From positions 1 through 64,000 of the forward strand of contig CANJMF010000012.1 of NCBI GenBank assembly GCA_947475895.1: 64,000 nt of DNA, read 5' to 3'. The position numbers were made by a program, and so were the translations under genes. The notes below the pieces were generated by a model, which did not search any database, was not told the origin of the DNA, and saw nothing but the letters and a program-made list of their open reading frames with translations. Within the stretch, counting starts at the first letter, position 1. Each line of letters begins with the position of its first letter. Positions 51,307 to 60,275 of the stretch are shown here, one piece after another. Source of the DNA: Fidelibacterota bacterium. Its GTDB lineage: Bacteria > Pseudomonadota > Alphaproteobacteria > Rhodospirillales > Rhodospirillaceae.

Positions 51307-52056
51307 TCATTTCTTTGCTGGTAAGCCGCGCGTCAATGTGTGCGCCCACGAATCCGGCAACACCGACAACAACCACACCGCCGCCGCCACAGGCCACGGG
51401 AACGAGATGCGCCCGCGATTGGCCGCGAGCCCGCGTTGAATGATGCGCGCGGCTTTTCCCGCCGACATCAGGAACGGCATGGGGAATTTGTTTGCGTCGG
51501 TCATGCGGCTCACGACAAACCCGGGGCAGATCACCGACACGCCAATGTTGTCGGGCGCCAGCGCCTCGCGCAGCCCTTCGCCCCAAATACGAACGGCGGC
51601 CTTCGATGCGCCATAAGCCGGTGCGCCGCCAAGGCCGCGAAAAGCCGCCAACGAGCTAACAATCGCGATCTGCCCACGCCGCCGCGCCCGCATGAGGTCC
51701 ACGGCCGGTAAAACCGTATTCACCACGCCGTCGATATTGGTGCGCAAGATGCGCCGCGTTTGTTCGTGGGTCTCTCCCAGGCCGCCCGATACGCCGGCGT
51801 TGGCGACTACAAGCTCAAGGGGGTCTTGAGCCTCACAGATGTTAATCCATTGCGCTGTGGCGTCCTGATCGGTGACGTCCACCACGGCCGCGCTCACGAC
51901 AGCGCCGCGTCCGCGACAAGCCTGCGCGACGGCCTCAAGGCGCACGGCATCGCGGCCCGATAAGTCCAAGCGAATGCCGGGTGCCGCGTAGCTCAGCGCA
52001 AGCGCCTCGCCGATACCGGAAGACGCGCCGGTGATGAGGATGTGTTTGAAGGTCAT
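51307..52056 (-). CDS. SDR family oxidoreductase
   Basis: A 249-residue short-chain dehydrogenase with the cofactor motif ITGASSGIGEALALSY, a VANAGVSGG segment, the catalytic Ser in IVSSLAAF and the YxxxK motif (GAPAYGASKAAVRIWGEGLR). The substrate is unknown. A C-terminal hydrophobic stretch (WPVAAAVWLLSVLPDSW) could be a membrane-facing helix. It faces the Nramp-type gene tail to tail with 2 bases between, and lies 33 bases downstream of the KaiB gene on the same strand. Confidence 0.85.
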   Translation of the reverse strand: MTFKHILITGASSGIGEALALSYAAPGIRLDLSGRDAVRLEAVAQACRGRGAVVSAAVVDVTDQDATAQWINICEAQDPLELVVANAGVSGGLGETHEQTRRILRTNIDGVVNTVLPAVDLMRARRRGQIAIVSSLAAFRGLGGAPAYGASKAAVRIWGEGLREALAPDNIGVSVICPGFVVSRMTDANKFPMPFLMSAGKAARIIQRGLAANRGRISFPWPVAAAVWLLSVLPDSWAHTLTRGLPAKK

Positions 52057-52089
52057 AGCGCGCGAGCATGACGCGCGCGGCGGTAGCGA

Positions 52090-52425
52090 TCAATCGCGAT
52101 TGTCCGCAAGCTGTAAGCCCGCCACCACCATTTCCGGTGATGAAATATTGCCGAACAGGCGGCGGATAGGGCCGGGCTTAATCCGAAACACGGTGGGCGT
52201 CGCATAGACGTCATCGTTCATGGCGGCTATCGGGTCTTCAAGAACGTCGATGATTTCCACGCTGATTTTATGCGCGCCCAATTCTTGCTGCAGCGTGCTC
52301 AGCGTGGCGATGGCGCGCGCGGCACTCTCGGTGCGGCCTGTCACGTACAGCCGCAACAAGATCTCTGTCGCCGCGTTATTGTGCGTGCGCGGCAGATCAA
52401 TGATGTCGGCTGGCTTCATCCACAT
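52090..52425 (-). CDS. KaiB-like protein
   Basis: A 111-residue thioredoxin-like KaiB-family protein: LLRLYVTGRTESAARAIATL, IDVLEDPIAAMNDDVYATPT and PIRRLFGNISSPEMVVAGLQL line up with KaiB. Outside cyanobacteria KaiB proteins often occur without a clock and are linked to stress responses. No kaiC lies in this window. Its start lies inside the last 29 bases of the response regulator gene, so the two are probably translated as a pair. The residues following the fold switch in true KaiB cannot be judged by eye. Confidence 0.82.
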   Translation of the reverse strand: MWMKPADIIDLPRTHNNAATEILLRLYVTGRTESAARAIATLSTLQQELGAHKISVEIIDVLEDPIAAMNDDVYATPTVFRIKPGPIRRLFGNISSPEMVVAGLQLADNRD

Positions 52426-52807
52426 TCACAGCTTCACTTTTCTGACTGAGCGCGCTGGCGGCGATGGCGCGGATTTCGCTAAGGGTGAGCGGTTTGCGAG
52501 CCAGATCAAACGCCGCACCGCGTGCGCGCAGTTCTTTCAAAGGCTCCAGGAACTCCGCATGAAATCCGGTGACGATGTAGACCGGCACGTCGGGGCAGCA
52601 GTCGCGCAGTTTGGCCAACGTCTCGACGCCGTTCATGCCCGGCATTTTTAAATCGAGAAACACCAGGTCGGGACGATCTGACTTCGCCGATTCGAGTCCG
52701 GCTAAGCCGCTGCCGGCGCTCGAAATGACGTAATCGCGGCATTCCAACGCGGCGACGAAGGAGTCGCGGACGGCGTCGTCGTCATCAATGACCAAAATGC
52801 GCTTCAT
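52397..52807 (-). CDS. Single-domain response regulator
   Basis: A 136-residue protein made only of a receiver domain. The phosphoacceptor Asp is at about residue 52 (FLDLKMPGMNG), with acidic residues at IDDDDAV, Thr about 80 (YIVTGFH) and Lys about 105 (ARKPLTLSE). A short acidic tail follows. No output domain is present, so it signals by protein contact. No kinase gene is next to it. A ribosome site (GGAGAAAAA) precedes the ATG at 52807. It overlaps the KaiB-like gene by 29 bases. Confidence 0.87.
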   Translation of the reverse strand: MKRILVIDDDDAVRDSFVAALECRDYVISSAGSGLAGLESAKSDRPDLVFLDLKMPGMNGVETLAKLRDCCPDVPVYIVTGFHAEFLEPLKELRARGAAFDLARKPLTLSEIRAIAASALSQKSEAVNVDEASRHH

Positions 52808-53032
52808 GGCGTTTTTCTCCTGGTAGAACAAGGGTTTGATAACTTTCCCCTCACGCCTCTAAGTTCCCCCGTCGCGGCGACTTGCAACCGCCAGTATCGT
52901 CTTCTATTATAGTTTCGATTACAAACCGTCGCTAGTAAAAACAATCTCACGTCAGCGATCTCGGCAATCAAAAAAGTCGTCCCGGCCAATAGAGCCAACT
53001 GCAAGAGGACGCGTGTCACAGGACCAAAAGTC

Positions 53033-55141
53033 ATGACCGCATCCCTTCACCTGACGCACACGCCCGCGCCGTCGCCGCGCAGCATCGCCACCCGTATGCG
53101 GGCTCATGATGGCGCCGCGGCAGCAAAGCAAGCCGCCCTCGAAGAAGAACTCGCCGCGCGTTATCCCCTCTATAAGCGCGTCGTCGAAGAGACATCGGAC
53201 GGGCTTGTGGTGTTGGATCGCAACGCCGTCATCACCTTCTGCAATCCGGCAGCCGCCGTAATGTTCAGCTCTACGTGCGACGATCTGGTGGGCCGCGAAT
53301 TCGGCTTTCCCCTGGGCACCCTCAACGAGCCGACCCAGGTCGAAATCTTCACCGGCGGCAAACCGTCGTTTGTTGAAATGCTGGCAACCGCCATTTCTTG
53401 GCACGATCAAGACGCATCGCTCATCGTTTTGCGCGACGTCACCGCGCGGCGCGAAGCCGAGACGTTGATTCAAATGCAGTCGCGTGCGCTCGAGGCATCG
53501 ATCAACGGCATTTTCATCACCGATAAGTCCGGCATCATGCTGTGGAGCAATCAGGCGCTCGCCGAGATGTCGGGCTATGCGGTCGATGAGATGACCGGCC
53601 AATCCATCGACATATTCAAGTCAGGCAAGCACGCCGAAAATTTCTACGCCGATATTTGGTTGCATCTGCTGGCCGGCGACGCCTGGAAGGGTCGCATCAT
53701 CAATCGGCGCAAAGACGGCAGCCTTTATACCGCCGAGCAAACCGTTACGCCCATTCTCGATGCAACAGGCCGCCTGTCGCATTTCGTGGCTATTCAAGAA
53801 GACATCTCCGAGCGGTTGAAGACTCAAGGCGAACTCGTACGTCTGGCCGAATTCGATACACTCACGGGCTTGCCCAATCGCCACGTTTTCATGGAGCGTC
53901 TGCAAGCCGCCATCGAACGCGCGCAACGCGCCGACGCCATGGTGGCGGTCATGATGCTCGATATCGACAACTTCAAAACCATCAATAATACGCTGGGGCA
54001 CAGCGTTGGAGACGCCTTGCTCGTCGCCGTTTCCGACAAGATCGGCGCCATCATGCGCACGACGGATACGCTTGCGCATCTGGGCGGCGACGAGTTCGGC
54101 CTCGTGCTCGAGAACGTCAAGGATATGGCGGCCGCCAGCCGCATGATGCGCAAGATCCTCGATTCCTTTCACCGTTCGCTCACCATCGACGGTCATGTGG
54201 TCGAGGTCACGGCCTCCATCGGTATCGCTGCATATCCAAAAGACGACACCGAAGCGCAGGCGCTCATGCGCCAGGCGGAGCTCGCGATGTATCAAGCGAA
54301 AGCCGGCGGGCGCGATGCCTTCCGTTATTTCGACCGCGAGATGGATGCCGACATTCGCCGGCGCGTGAAACTGGAAGCGGATTTGCGCCGCGCGGTGGAA
54401 GGCAACCAACTCTGGCTCGCCTATCAGCCGCAAATGGATTTGGCGTCCAATCGCATCGTCGGCGCGGAAGCGTTGATCCGCTGGAATCATCCCGAACGCG
54501 GACTGGTGTCGCCCGGCGAATTTATTCCCATCGCTGAAGCGTCGGGACTCATTCTTCCCATCGGCGATTGGATCATCGAAGAGATTTGCCGCCAGTATCA
54601 AATCTGGCAAGCGGTCGGTCTTCCGGCGCTGCGTCTCGGGTTCAACGTTTCGGGCGTTCAGTTCCGCCAAAAAAATCTCGCGCATCACGTGACAAGCACT
54701 TTGAACAAAGCAGGTTTATCGGCAAGCGATCTCGACATCGAGATCACCGAGACTGTGGCCATGGAGCGCTCGGGGCGCGTGCAGGAGAATGTCGATCTCC
54801 TCACGGCCGCCGGCGTCTCCATGTCCGTGGACGACTTCGGCACCGGCTATTCGTCGCTGTCGAACCTTCAGGCGTTTCCGGTGTGCCGCTTGAAGGTCGA
54901 CGCGTCGTTCGTGCGCGGCATCGGCCAAAGCCGCGACGATGAGAAAATCGTCGAAGCCGTCATCCGCCTGGGTCAAAGCTTAGGGCTGACCCTGGTCGCC
55001 GAGGGCGTGGAGACGCCTGAACAACTGCAGTTCCTGCGGGATCGGGGCTGCGATGAAATCCAGGGCTATTTCATCTCCAAGCCGCTCCCGCCCGAGCAAT
55101 TCCGCGCCTTCACCGCCGGCTTTACCGGCCCGCCGCTTTAG
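53033..55141 (+). CDS. PAS-PAS-GGDEF-EAL cyclic-di-GMP protein
   Basis: A 702-residue signalling protein without membrane helices. Two PAS domains (about residues 50-140 and 150-270, the second with the IDIFKSGKHAENFYADIW-type segment) precede a GGDEF domain with the intact motif (HLGGDEFGLVLENV, about residue 352) and an EAL domain (GAEALIRWNHPERG about residue 480; DDFGTGYSSLSNLQAF; EGVETPEQLQFLRDRGCDE). Both the diguanylate cyclase and phosphodiesterase motifs look complete, so net activity cannot be told. It is divergent from the response regulator across 225 bases. Confidence 0.92.
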   Translation: MTASLHLTHTPAPSPRSIATRMRAHDGAAAAKQAALEEELAARYPLYKRVVEETSDGLVVLDRNAVITFCNPAAAVMFSSTCDDLVGREFGFPLGTLNEPTQVEIFTGGKPSFVEMLATAISWHDQDASLIVLRDVTARREAETLIQMQSRALEASINGIFITDKSGIMLWSNQALAEMSGYAVDEMTGQSIDIFKSGKHAENFYADIWLHLLAGDAWKGRIINRRKDGSLYTAEQTVTPILDATGRLSHFVAIQEDISERLKTQGELVRLAEFDTLTGLPNRHVFMERLQAAIERAQRADAMVAVMMLDIDNFKTINNTLGHSVGDALLVAVSDKIGAIMRTTDTLAHLGGDEFGLVLENVKDMAAASRMMRKILDSFHRSLTIDGHVVEVTASIGIAAYPKDDTEAQALMRQAELAMYQAKAGGRDAFRYFDREMDADIRRRVKLEADLRRAVEGNQLWLAYQPQMDLASNRIVGAEALIRWNHPERGLVSPGEFIPIAEASGLILPIGDWIIEEICRQYQIWQAVGLPALRLGFNVSGVQFRQKNLAHHVTSTLNKAGLSASDLDIEITETVAMERSGRVQENVDLLTAAGVSMSVDDFGTGYSSLSNLQAFPVCRLKVDASFVRGIGQSRDDEKIVEAVIRLGQSLGLTLVAEGVETPEQLQFLRDRGCDEIQGYFISKPLPPEQFRAFTAGFTGPPL

Positions 55142-55288
55142 TGCCCCTCGCTAAATCGCGGGCTTCGGCCTCTCCCGGGGCTATCCATGCCCCGGGGACA
55201 GGACGGGTTTGTCGGTCGGCGGGATTTTAGAATCGCAGGCCCCGCACGCCTCAGATATAACCGCCTGAGCTTTTGGGGTTTTTTCTGT

Positions 55289-56197
55289 ATGACGGATATC
55301 GCGGTCACCAGCATGACCGGCTTCGCGCGCGCCGAAGGGCGTGTCGAGGCGCGGCTGGCCTTTGCGTTCGCATGGGAAGCCAAAAGCGTGAACGGCAAGA
55401 ATCTCGAGGTTCGCCTGCGGGTGCCGCCGGGATTTGATTCCGTTGAATTGCCGGCCCGCCAGGCTGCGGCCGAAGCGTTCTCGCGCGGCTCCATTAATCT
55501 CTCGCTCCAGATCGTGACGGAAAGCACCGCCAATCAACCGTCCATCGACGAAGCCGTGCTCGATCAATTGATCGCACTCGCCGGGAAAAAAGCAGCCTCC
55601 CTTGGCGCCGGCGTTGCCCCGGCCACGCTGGACGGCCTCATGGCCATGGCGCAAGGACGCCCCCCGCAGGAGATCCCCGATGCTGCCGCCTTGGCGGCCC
55701 GCGACGCGGCCCTGCTTGCCAGTTTAAAGCGCGCACTCGTCGGGCTCGCGGCCGCACGCCGCCAAGAGGGCGCCACGTTGGCCGTGGTTATCGGCGGTCA
55801 TATCGACACCATCGCGGCGCTCTGCGCCGAGGCGCAAGGGTTGGCGGCAACCCAACCGGAAGCTTTGAAGGCGCGCCTCATGCTTCAAATTCAAGATATG
55901 GCCGGCGCCGTGCCCGCCCTTTCGCCCGAACGCATGGCGCAAGAAGCCGTGCTGTTAGCCGTTAAAGCCGATATCCGCGAGGAGTTGGATCGTCTCACCG
56001 CTCACGTGGGGCAGGCGCGGGAGCTTTTAAGTAAAGGCGAGCCGTGTGGGCGGAGACTCGATTTCCTGTCGCAGGAATTTAACCGCGAGGCGAATACCCT
56101 CTGCTCGAAATCGGCCGATGTTTCGTTAACGCGCGTGGGCTTGGCGCTGAAAACGACCATTGATCAGTTTCGCGAGCAAATCCAGAATATCGAGTGA
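55289..56197 (+). CDS. YicC family endoribonuclease
   Basis: A 302-residue YicC-family protein, full length. It has the TSMTGFARAEG start, SVNGKNLEVRLRVPPGFD, and the DUF1732-type end (CGRRLDFLSQEFNREANTLC, SKSADVSLTRVGLALKTTID, QFREQIQNIE). YicC-type proteins are described as endoribonucleases. It is followed by gmk, as in many proteobacteria, with its stop overlapping the gmk frame. The ATG at 55289 is chosen; an ATG 8 codons on (55313, MTGFARAEG) is also possible. Confidence 0.9.
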   Translation: MTDIAVTSMTGFARAEGRVEARLAFAFAWEAKSVNGKNLEVRLRVPPGFDSVELPARQAAAEAFSRGSINLSLQIVTESTANQPSIDEAVLDQLIALAGKKAASLGAGVAPATLDGLMAMAQGRPPQEIPDAAALAARDAALLASLKRALVGLAAARRQEGATLAVVIGGHIDTIAALCAEAQGLAATQPEALKARLMLQIQDMAGAVPALSPERMAQEAVLLAVKADIREELDRLTAHVGQARELLSKGEPCGRRLDFLSQEFNREANTLCSKSADVSLTRVGLALKTTIDQFREQIQNIE

Positions 56198-56208
56198 TCG
56201 CTGACTCC

Positions 56209-56844
56209 ATGACGCTAACGTCCATCCCACGCCGCGGCCTCATGCTGGTGCTGTCTTCGCCTTCGGGCGCGGGCAAAACCTCCATCGCGCGCGCGCTCTT
56301 GTCCAGCGAACCGGATCTGCGGATTTCGGTGTCCGTGACGACGCGTCCGCCGCGTCCCGGCGAGGAGCAAGCCAAGGATTATTACTTCACCACGGAAGCC
56401 GACTACCACCGCATGGTGAAATCCGGCGAGCTGCTCGAGCATGCACGCGTGTTCGACAATTTCTATGGCACGCCGCGTCAGAAAGTCGAAGAACAGCTCG
56501 CGGCCGGACACGACGTGCTGTTCGATATCGATTGGCAAGGCACGCAACAACTCAAAGCCAGCGCCCGCGACGATCTGGTGAGTATCTTCATCCTACCGCC
56601 GTCGTTGGCTGAGCTTGAGCGTCGCTTGCGTGGGCGCGCGCAGGATACCGAGGACGTCATGCGTAAACGCATGAGCCGTGCCGCCGATGAAATGAGTCAT
56701 TGGGCCGAATACGATTACGGCATCGTCAATTTCGATTTGGAAAAAAGCATCGCGCAGGTGAAAGCCATCCTCACCGCCGAACGCCTGCGCCGCACGCGCC
56801 AAACCGGCCTGGTGGACTTCGTCAACGAGATGCGCGGCGCTTAA
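56209..56844 (+). CDS. gmk: Guanylate kinase
   Basis: Gmk phosphorylates GMP to GDP. The 211-residue protein has the P-loop SSPSGAGKTSIARAL near residues 16-30, the GMP-binding VTTRPPRPGE and DYYFTTEADYHRM segments, and FDIDWQGTQQL. The ATG at 56209 is chosen; a GTG at 56194 overlapping the yicC stop is an alternative that adds five residues. A terminator hairpin follows at once. Confidence 0.94.
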   Translation: MTLTSIPRRGLMLVLSSPSGAGKTSIARALLSSEPDLRISVSVTTRPPRPGEEQAKDYYFTTEADYHRMVKSGELLEHARVFDNFYGTPRQKVEEQLAAGHDVLFDIDWQGTQQLKASARDDLVSIFILPPSLAELERRLRGRAQDTEDVMRKRMSRAADEMSHWAEYDYGIVNFDLEKSIAQVKAILTAERLRRTRQTGLVDFVNEMRGA

Positions 56845-56845
56845 A

Positions 56846-56875
56846 AGCCCAGCTCATAAGTTCATGGGCTCGTTT
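56846..56875 (+). terminator. Terminator after gmk
   Basis: AGCCCA (56846-56851) pairs with TGGGCT (56865-56870) and is followed by CGTTT. It directly follows the gmk stop codon. Its loop-to-tail segment is repeated at 56924. Confidence 0.5.
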
Positions 56876-56944
56876 GCCAGCGCTAAAGTATCAATGAAGT
56901 CAATGATCTAACGGTCCAAGATCCATAAGGTCATGGGGTCGTTT
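56855..56944. repeat. Imperfect direct repeat in the gmk-rsmA gap
   Basis: CATAAGTTCATGGGCTCGTT (from 56855) and CATAAGGTCATGGGGTCGTT (from 56924) differ at two of their first 20 positions and are 69 bases apart. The copies flank the gap between convergent gmk and rsmA. They may both be parts of terminators. Confidence 0.55.
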
Positions 56945-56958
56945 TCGCGCGATGGGAC

Positions 56959-57804
56959 TTAAGGCCCGGTATCGAGCGCCGTCGCCAGGGCGCAGAACTG
57001 TTCCACCGTCAGCGTTTCAGCCCGCGCTGTGGGTTCGATGCCGACGGCTTTGCAAAGCGCCTCCGTGGACGTCCACGCCGTTCCCTGAATGACCGACAGC
57101 AAACTCTGGCGCAGCATTTTGCGCCGTTGCCCGAAGGCTCCGGCGGTCACGCGTTCCAATGTCTCGCGCCGCGCCGGTGCCAACGGTTCGGCACGCGGCG
57201 TCAAGCGCACGACCGTGGACTGCACTTGCGGCGGCGGCACGAAGGCTTTTGGATTGATATGAAACAGCAGCTCGGCATCGCACAGCCACTGGCAGATGAT
57301 ACTGAGGCGGCCATAGGCGCCCGTGTCGGGCGGCGCGGTCAGGCGTTGCGCGACTTCCGTCTGGAACGTCAACGTCAGCGACTCAAACGCCGTGATGTTA
57401 CTCAGCCATCGCAGCAGCAGTTCCGTGCCGATGTTGTAAGGCAAATTCGCAACGATCCGGCGCGGCGCGGTGCCTAAGGTTGCCGCATCGACTTTCAACG
57501 CGTCCGCTTCCATCGTCGTCAACTTGCCGGGATAGGCGTTCGCCACCTCGGCGAGAATCGCGCGGCAACGCTGATCTTTTTCCACAGCAATCACCGTGGC
57601 ACCCGCCGCCAGCAACGCGCGCGTCAATCCGCCAGGACCGGGACCAATTTCAATCGTGGTCCCTTGGCTTACATCACCGGCCGCGCGGGCAATGCGCGCG
57701 GTCAAATTGAGGTCGAGCAGAAAATGTTGGCCAAGACTTTTGTCGGCCATAAGCCCATGGCGCGCGATCACATCGCGCAGCGGAGGAAGTTCAGTTTCCG
57801 ACAT
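56959..57804 (-). CDS. rsmA: 16S rRNA dimethyladenosine transferase
   Basis: RsmA (KsgA) dimethylates two adjacent adenosines near the 3' end of 16S rRNA. The 281-residue protein has SLGQHFLLDLNLTARIA, the SAM-binding EIGPGPGGLTRALLAAG, and the catalytic NLPYNIGTELLLRWL motif. It lies directly after pdxA, overlapping by one base (ATGA), in the order lptF-lptD-surA-pdxA-rsmA. A terminator-like repeat follows in the gap to gmk. Confidence 0.94.
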   Translation of the reverse strand: MSETELPPLRDVIARHGLMADKSLGQHFLLDLNLTARIARAAGDVSQGTTIEIGPGPGGLTRALLAAGATVIAVEKDQRCRAILAEVANAYPGKLTTMEADALKVDAATLGTAPRRIVANLPYNIGTELLLRWLSNITAFESLTLTFQTEVAQRLTAPPDTGAYGRLSIICQWLCDAELLFHINPKAFVPPPQVQSTVVRLTPRAEPLAPARRETLERVTAGAFGQRRKMLRQSLLSVIQGTAWTSTEALCKAVGIEPTARAETLTVEQFCALATALDTGP

Positions 57805-58829
57805 CAGGCAGCCTGCGTGTGCATACGGCGGTGTGCCACTTCACCCGCGAGCCGCAAGGCCGCCAGCAAGCTCGACGGATCGGCCGCGCCGCGCGCCGCT
57901 ATGTCGAACGCGGTGCCGTGATCGGGCGATGTGCGCACAAACGGTAAGCCAAGCGTGATGTTGACGCCGCGCGCGAAATCCAAGGTCTTCAAGGGGATCA
58001 ACGCCTGATCATGATACATGCACAAGGCGGCATCATACTGCGCGCGGGCGGCCGTATGAAACAACGTATCTGCCGGTGAAGGCCCGGTCGCGTGGATGCC
58101 CTCGGCACGTAATTGGGCAATGGCGGGCGCGATGATGGTGGCTTCCTCGCCGCCCATATTGCCTTGCTCGCCGGCATGGGGATTGAGCGCCGCGACGGCC
58201 AGGCGCGGCTGCGCGATTCCAAAATCCTGCGCCAACGCGCGCGCGGTGATGCGCGCGCACTGAAGAATCGTTTCGCTGTGTAAAGCAGCGGGCACGTCTT
58301 TCAGCGCAAGGTGCACCGTCACAGGCACCACACGTAAGCCCTCAATCGCCAGCATCATGACGGTCGGAACCCCGCCCGCGAGATGACCCAGATATTCCGT
58401 GTGCCCCGGGAAAGCGAAACCAACGCTTTGCAGCCCGGCTTTGTGAATAGGATTGGTGACGATCCCACCCGCCGCGCCGGCTTTCGCTAAAGCAACTGCC
58501 TGATCGATTGCGCCAATAACAGCGGACGCGTTTGCACCGTTCGGCCGGCCAAGGACAACAGGTTCTGCCAGCGCTGTGGTCGGCTTCAAAACAGGAAGTG
58601 CGCGCGCGAAAACCGCAACCGCTTCAGCCGGCGTGGCGATCGCAGCGACGGGACACGCAATGCCAAACGCCGCGGCAAGTGCCGCGAGGCGGGCAACATC
58701 ATCAATCACGAAGAAGGCCGGCGTGCCGCTTTCGTGCTGCGCCCATGCGCGCAAAGCGATCTCGCCGCCGATGCCGGCGGGTTCGCCCATGGTCAATGCC
58801 AGAGGTGGGATGTGCGACACGGCCCCCAT
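57804..58829 (-). CDS. pdxA: 4-hydroxythreonine-4-phosphate dehydrogenase
   Basis: PdxA acts in pyridoxal phosphate synthesis, oxidising 4-hydroxythreonine phosphate. The 341-residue protein begins ALTMGEPAGIGGEIALRAW and contains AALNPHAGEQGNMGGEE, YHDQALIPLKTLDFARGVN and LPFVRTSPDHGTAFDIA with the metal-binding histidines. The ATG at 58829 gives the normal length; upstream reading runs into surA. It follows surA by 13 bases. Confidence 0.93.
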   Translation of the reverse strand: MGAVSHIPPLALTMGEPAGIGGEIALRAWAQHESGTPAFFVIDDVARLAALAAAFGIACPVAAIATPAEAVAVFARALPVLKPTTALAEPVVLGRPNGANASAVIGAIDQAVALAKAGAAGGIVTNPIHKAGLQSVGFAFPGHTEYLGHLAGGVPTVMMLAIEGLRVVPVTVHLALKDVPAALHSETILQCARITARALAQDFGIAQPRLAVAALNPHAGEQGNMGGEEATIIAPAIAQLRAEGIHATGPSPADTLFHTAARAQYDAALCMYHDQALIPLKTLDFARGVNITLGLPFVRTSPDHGTAFDIAARGAADPSSLLAALRLAGEVAHRRMHTQAA

Positions 58830-58842
58830 GCGGCCGAGCTTC

Positions 58843-60150
58843 CTAGATACGCGGATCGACGAGCGCCTGGCGGCGCAGATCACGCAATTTCTGACGCGCG
58901 GCGTTCTCGAGCTTTTCGTTCTCCAGCTGCGAGCGGATTTGCCGCTCGCTGGGCAGGCCCGAGTCATCTTGGCGCGTGCAGAGCGTAACAAAGAGAATGG
59001 CTCCGGCGACCTCAATCGGCTTGCTGACGTGGCCGGGCTTTAGATCGATCACGGCATCGCGCACAGCTTCGGGTAAGCCGCCCACATACATTTCCGTGAT
59101 GCGGCCCGAACCCGGTGTGCCGAGGTCCTTCCCCAACTTGTCCATTTGTTCGCAAGTATTCACCTGCGTACGAATGGCATCGCTGGCTTGCGCCATCTTC
59201 TCAGGCGTCAAGGCGCGTCCACCTTCTGTCGGAAGATAAACTTGGCTCAGGGTCACAATCGACATACGCGGATCGGGCGCACCTGCGCTCCGGCGGCCGC
59301 GCAGTTGCACGATGTGATAACCGGACACCGAGCGGATCGGTTCTGAGATTTCGTTGGGCTCCATGCGCGCAAGGGCAGCGTCCACTTCGGGTTCGAAATC
59401 CCCCTGAACGACCCAGCCCTGGTCGCCGCCGGTGGTGGCCGTGGGGCTTTGCGAGAACTGTTGCGCGAGGCCTCCGAACGGCGTGCCGCTCCGGGCTTGC
59501 TGCACCAAACGCGCGGCGAGTTCGCGCATCGTTGCTTCGGGCGCGGAGGCGCTAATGGGTAAATAGATTTCCGAAACCAGATGTTCGGTTTTGCCTTGAT
59601 TGGCCTTCATGCGGGCCAGCACCGCATTCACTTCCTGCGGCTGAACCGCTGTCTCACGCTCGAACGACTGACGCACCACTTTGATCCACGCCAAGTTCGC
59701 TTCGATCTGTGTCGACATGGACTGCGGATCCAAACGCTTATCGCTGATCAATTTGCGAAAGGCGCCGGTGGGCATGCCGTTGCGTTGTTCGATGCTGTCG
59801 ATGGCCTGGCGAATTTCGGTTTCCGAAATGGTCAGCTTCAATCTTTTCGCCTCCTGCATCTGGAGGCGTTCTTCGATCAGCTTTTCCAAAGTTTGCGGAA
59901 TCAAACGGCGTTGCATATCGGGCGTATTGTCGAGGCCCGACGTCGCGATCACCAGCGCGACGCGCGCCTGCACGTCGTACACCGTGATGATGTCCTCGTT
60001 CACGACCGCTGCAATGCTCATGGCATTGGGGCCCTGATTGGACTGCGGGCGCAGGAGGTCGCGGCCAAGCTCGGCCGCCTGCGCCGAGGCGGCGACCATC
60101 AGCGCACATGCGATCACTAGAATGCAGCGTTTACCCAGGGAGAGCGTCAT
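58843..60150 (-). CDS. surA: Periplasmic chaperone and prolyl isomerase SurA
   Basis: SurA escorts outer-membrane proteins to the BAM complex. The 435-residue protein has a signal peptide (cleavage near AQA-AE), the N-terminal helical chaperone domain (VVNEDIITVYDVQARVALVI), one clear parvulin domain (HLVSEIYLPI, FGGLAQQFSQSPTATTGGD, GWVVQGDFEP, VRSVSGYHIVQLRGRR), and a second, weaker parvulin-like part near residues 310-405. It lies upstream of pdxA and downstream of lptD, the usual alphaproteobacterial order. Confidence 0.92.
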   Translation of the reverse strand: MTLSLGKRCILVIACALMVAASAQAAELGRDLLRPQSNQGPNAMSIAAVVNEDIITVYDVQARVALVIATSGLDNTPDMQRRLIPQTLEKLIEERLQMQEAKRLKLTISETEIRQAIDSIEQRNGMPTGAFRKLISDKRLDPQSMSTQIEANLAWIKVVRQSFERETAVQPQEVNAVLARMKANQGKTEHLVSEIYLPISASAPEATMRELAARLVQQARSGTPFGGLAQQFSQSPTATTGGDQGWVVQGDFEPEVDAALARMEPNEISEPIRSVSGYHIVQLRGRRSAGAPDPRMSIVTLSQVYLPTEGGRALTPEKMAQASDAIRTQVNTCEQMDKLGKDLGTPGSGRITEMYVGGLPEAVRDAVIDLKPGHVSKPIEVAGAILFVTLCTRQDDSGLPSERQIRSQLENEKLENAARQKLRDLRRQALVDPRI

Positions 60151-60275
60151 CGGTGTCTTGATTCTCGGCTGTTATTTGCGGGCCGTAACATACGCAAGAA
60201 TGGGGCCGAAAACCACAGCCCAGAAACCCAGTGTTTCCGAGGCTAAGTTGCGACTCCGGCGCGAATTTTGGGGCG

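Noticed and set aside
52830-52870. GGAAC-like element upstream of the response regulator as an EcfG promoter
   Set aside because: The spacing to the nearest -10-like sequence is 18 bases and that sequence is AGTT, too far from consensus.
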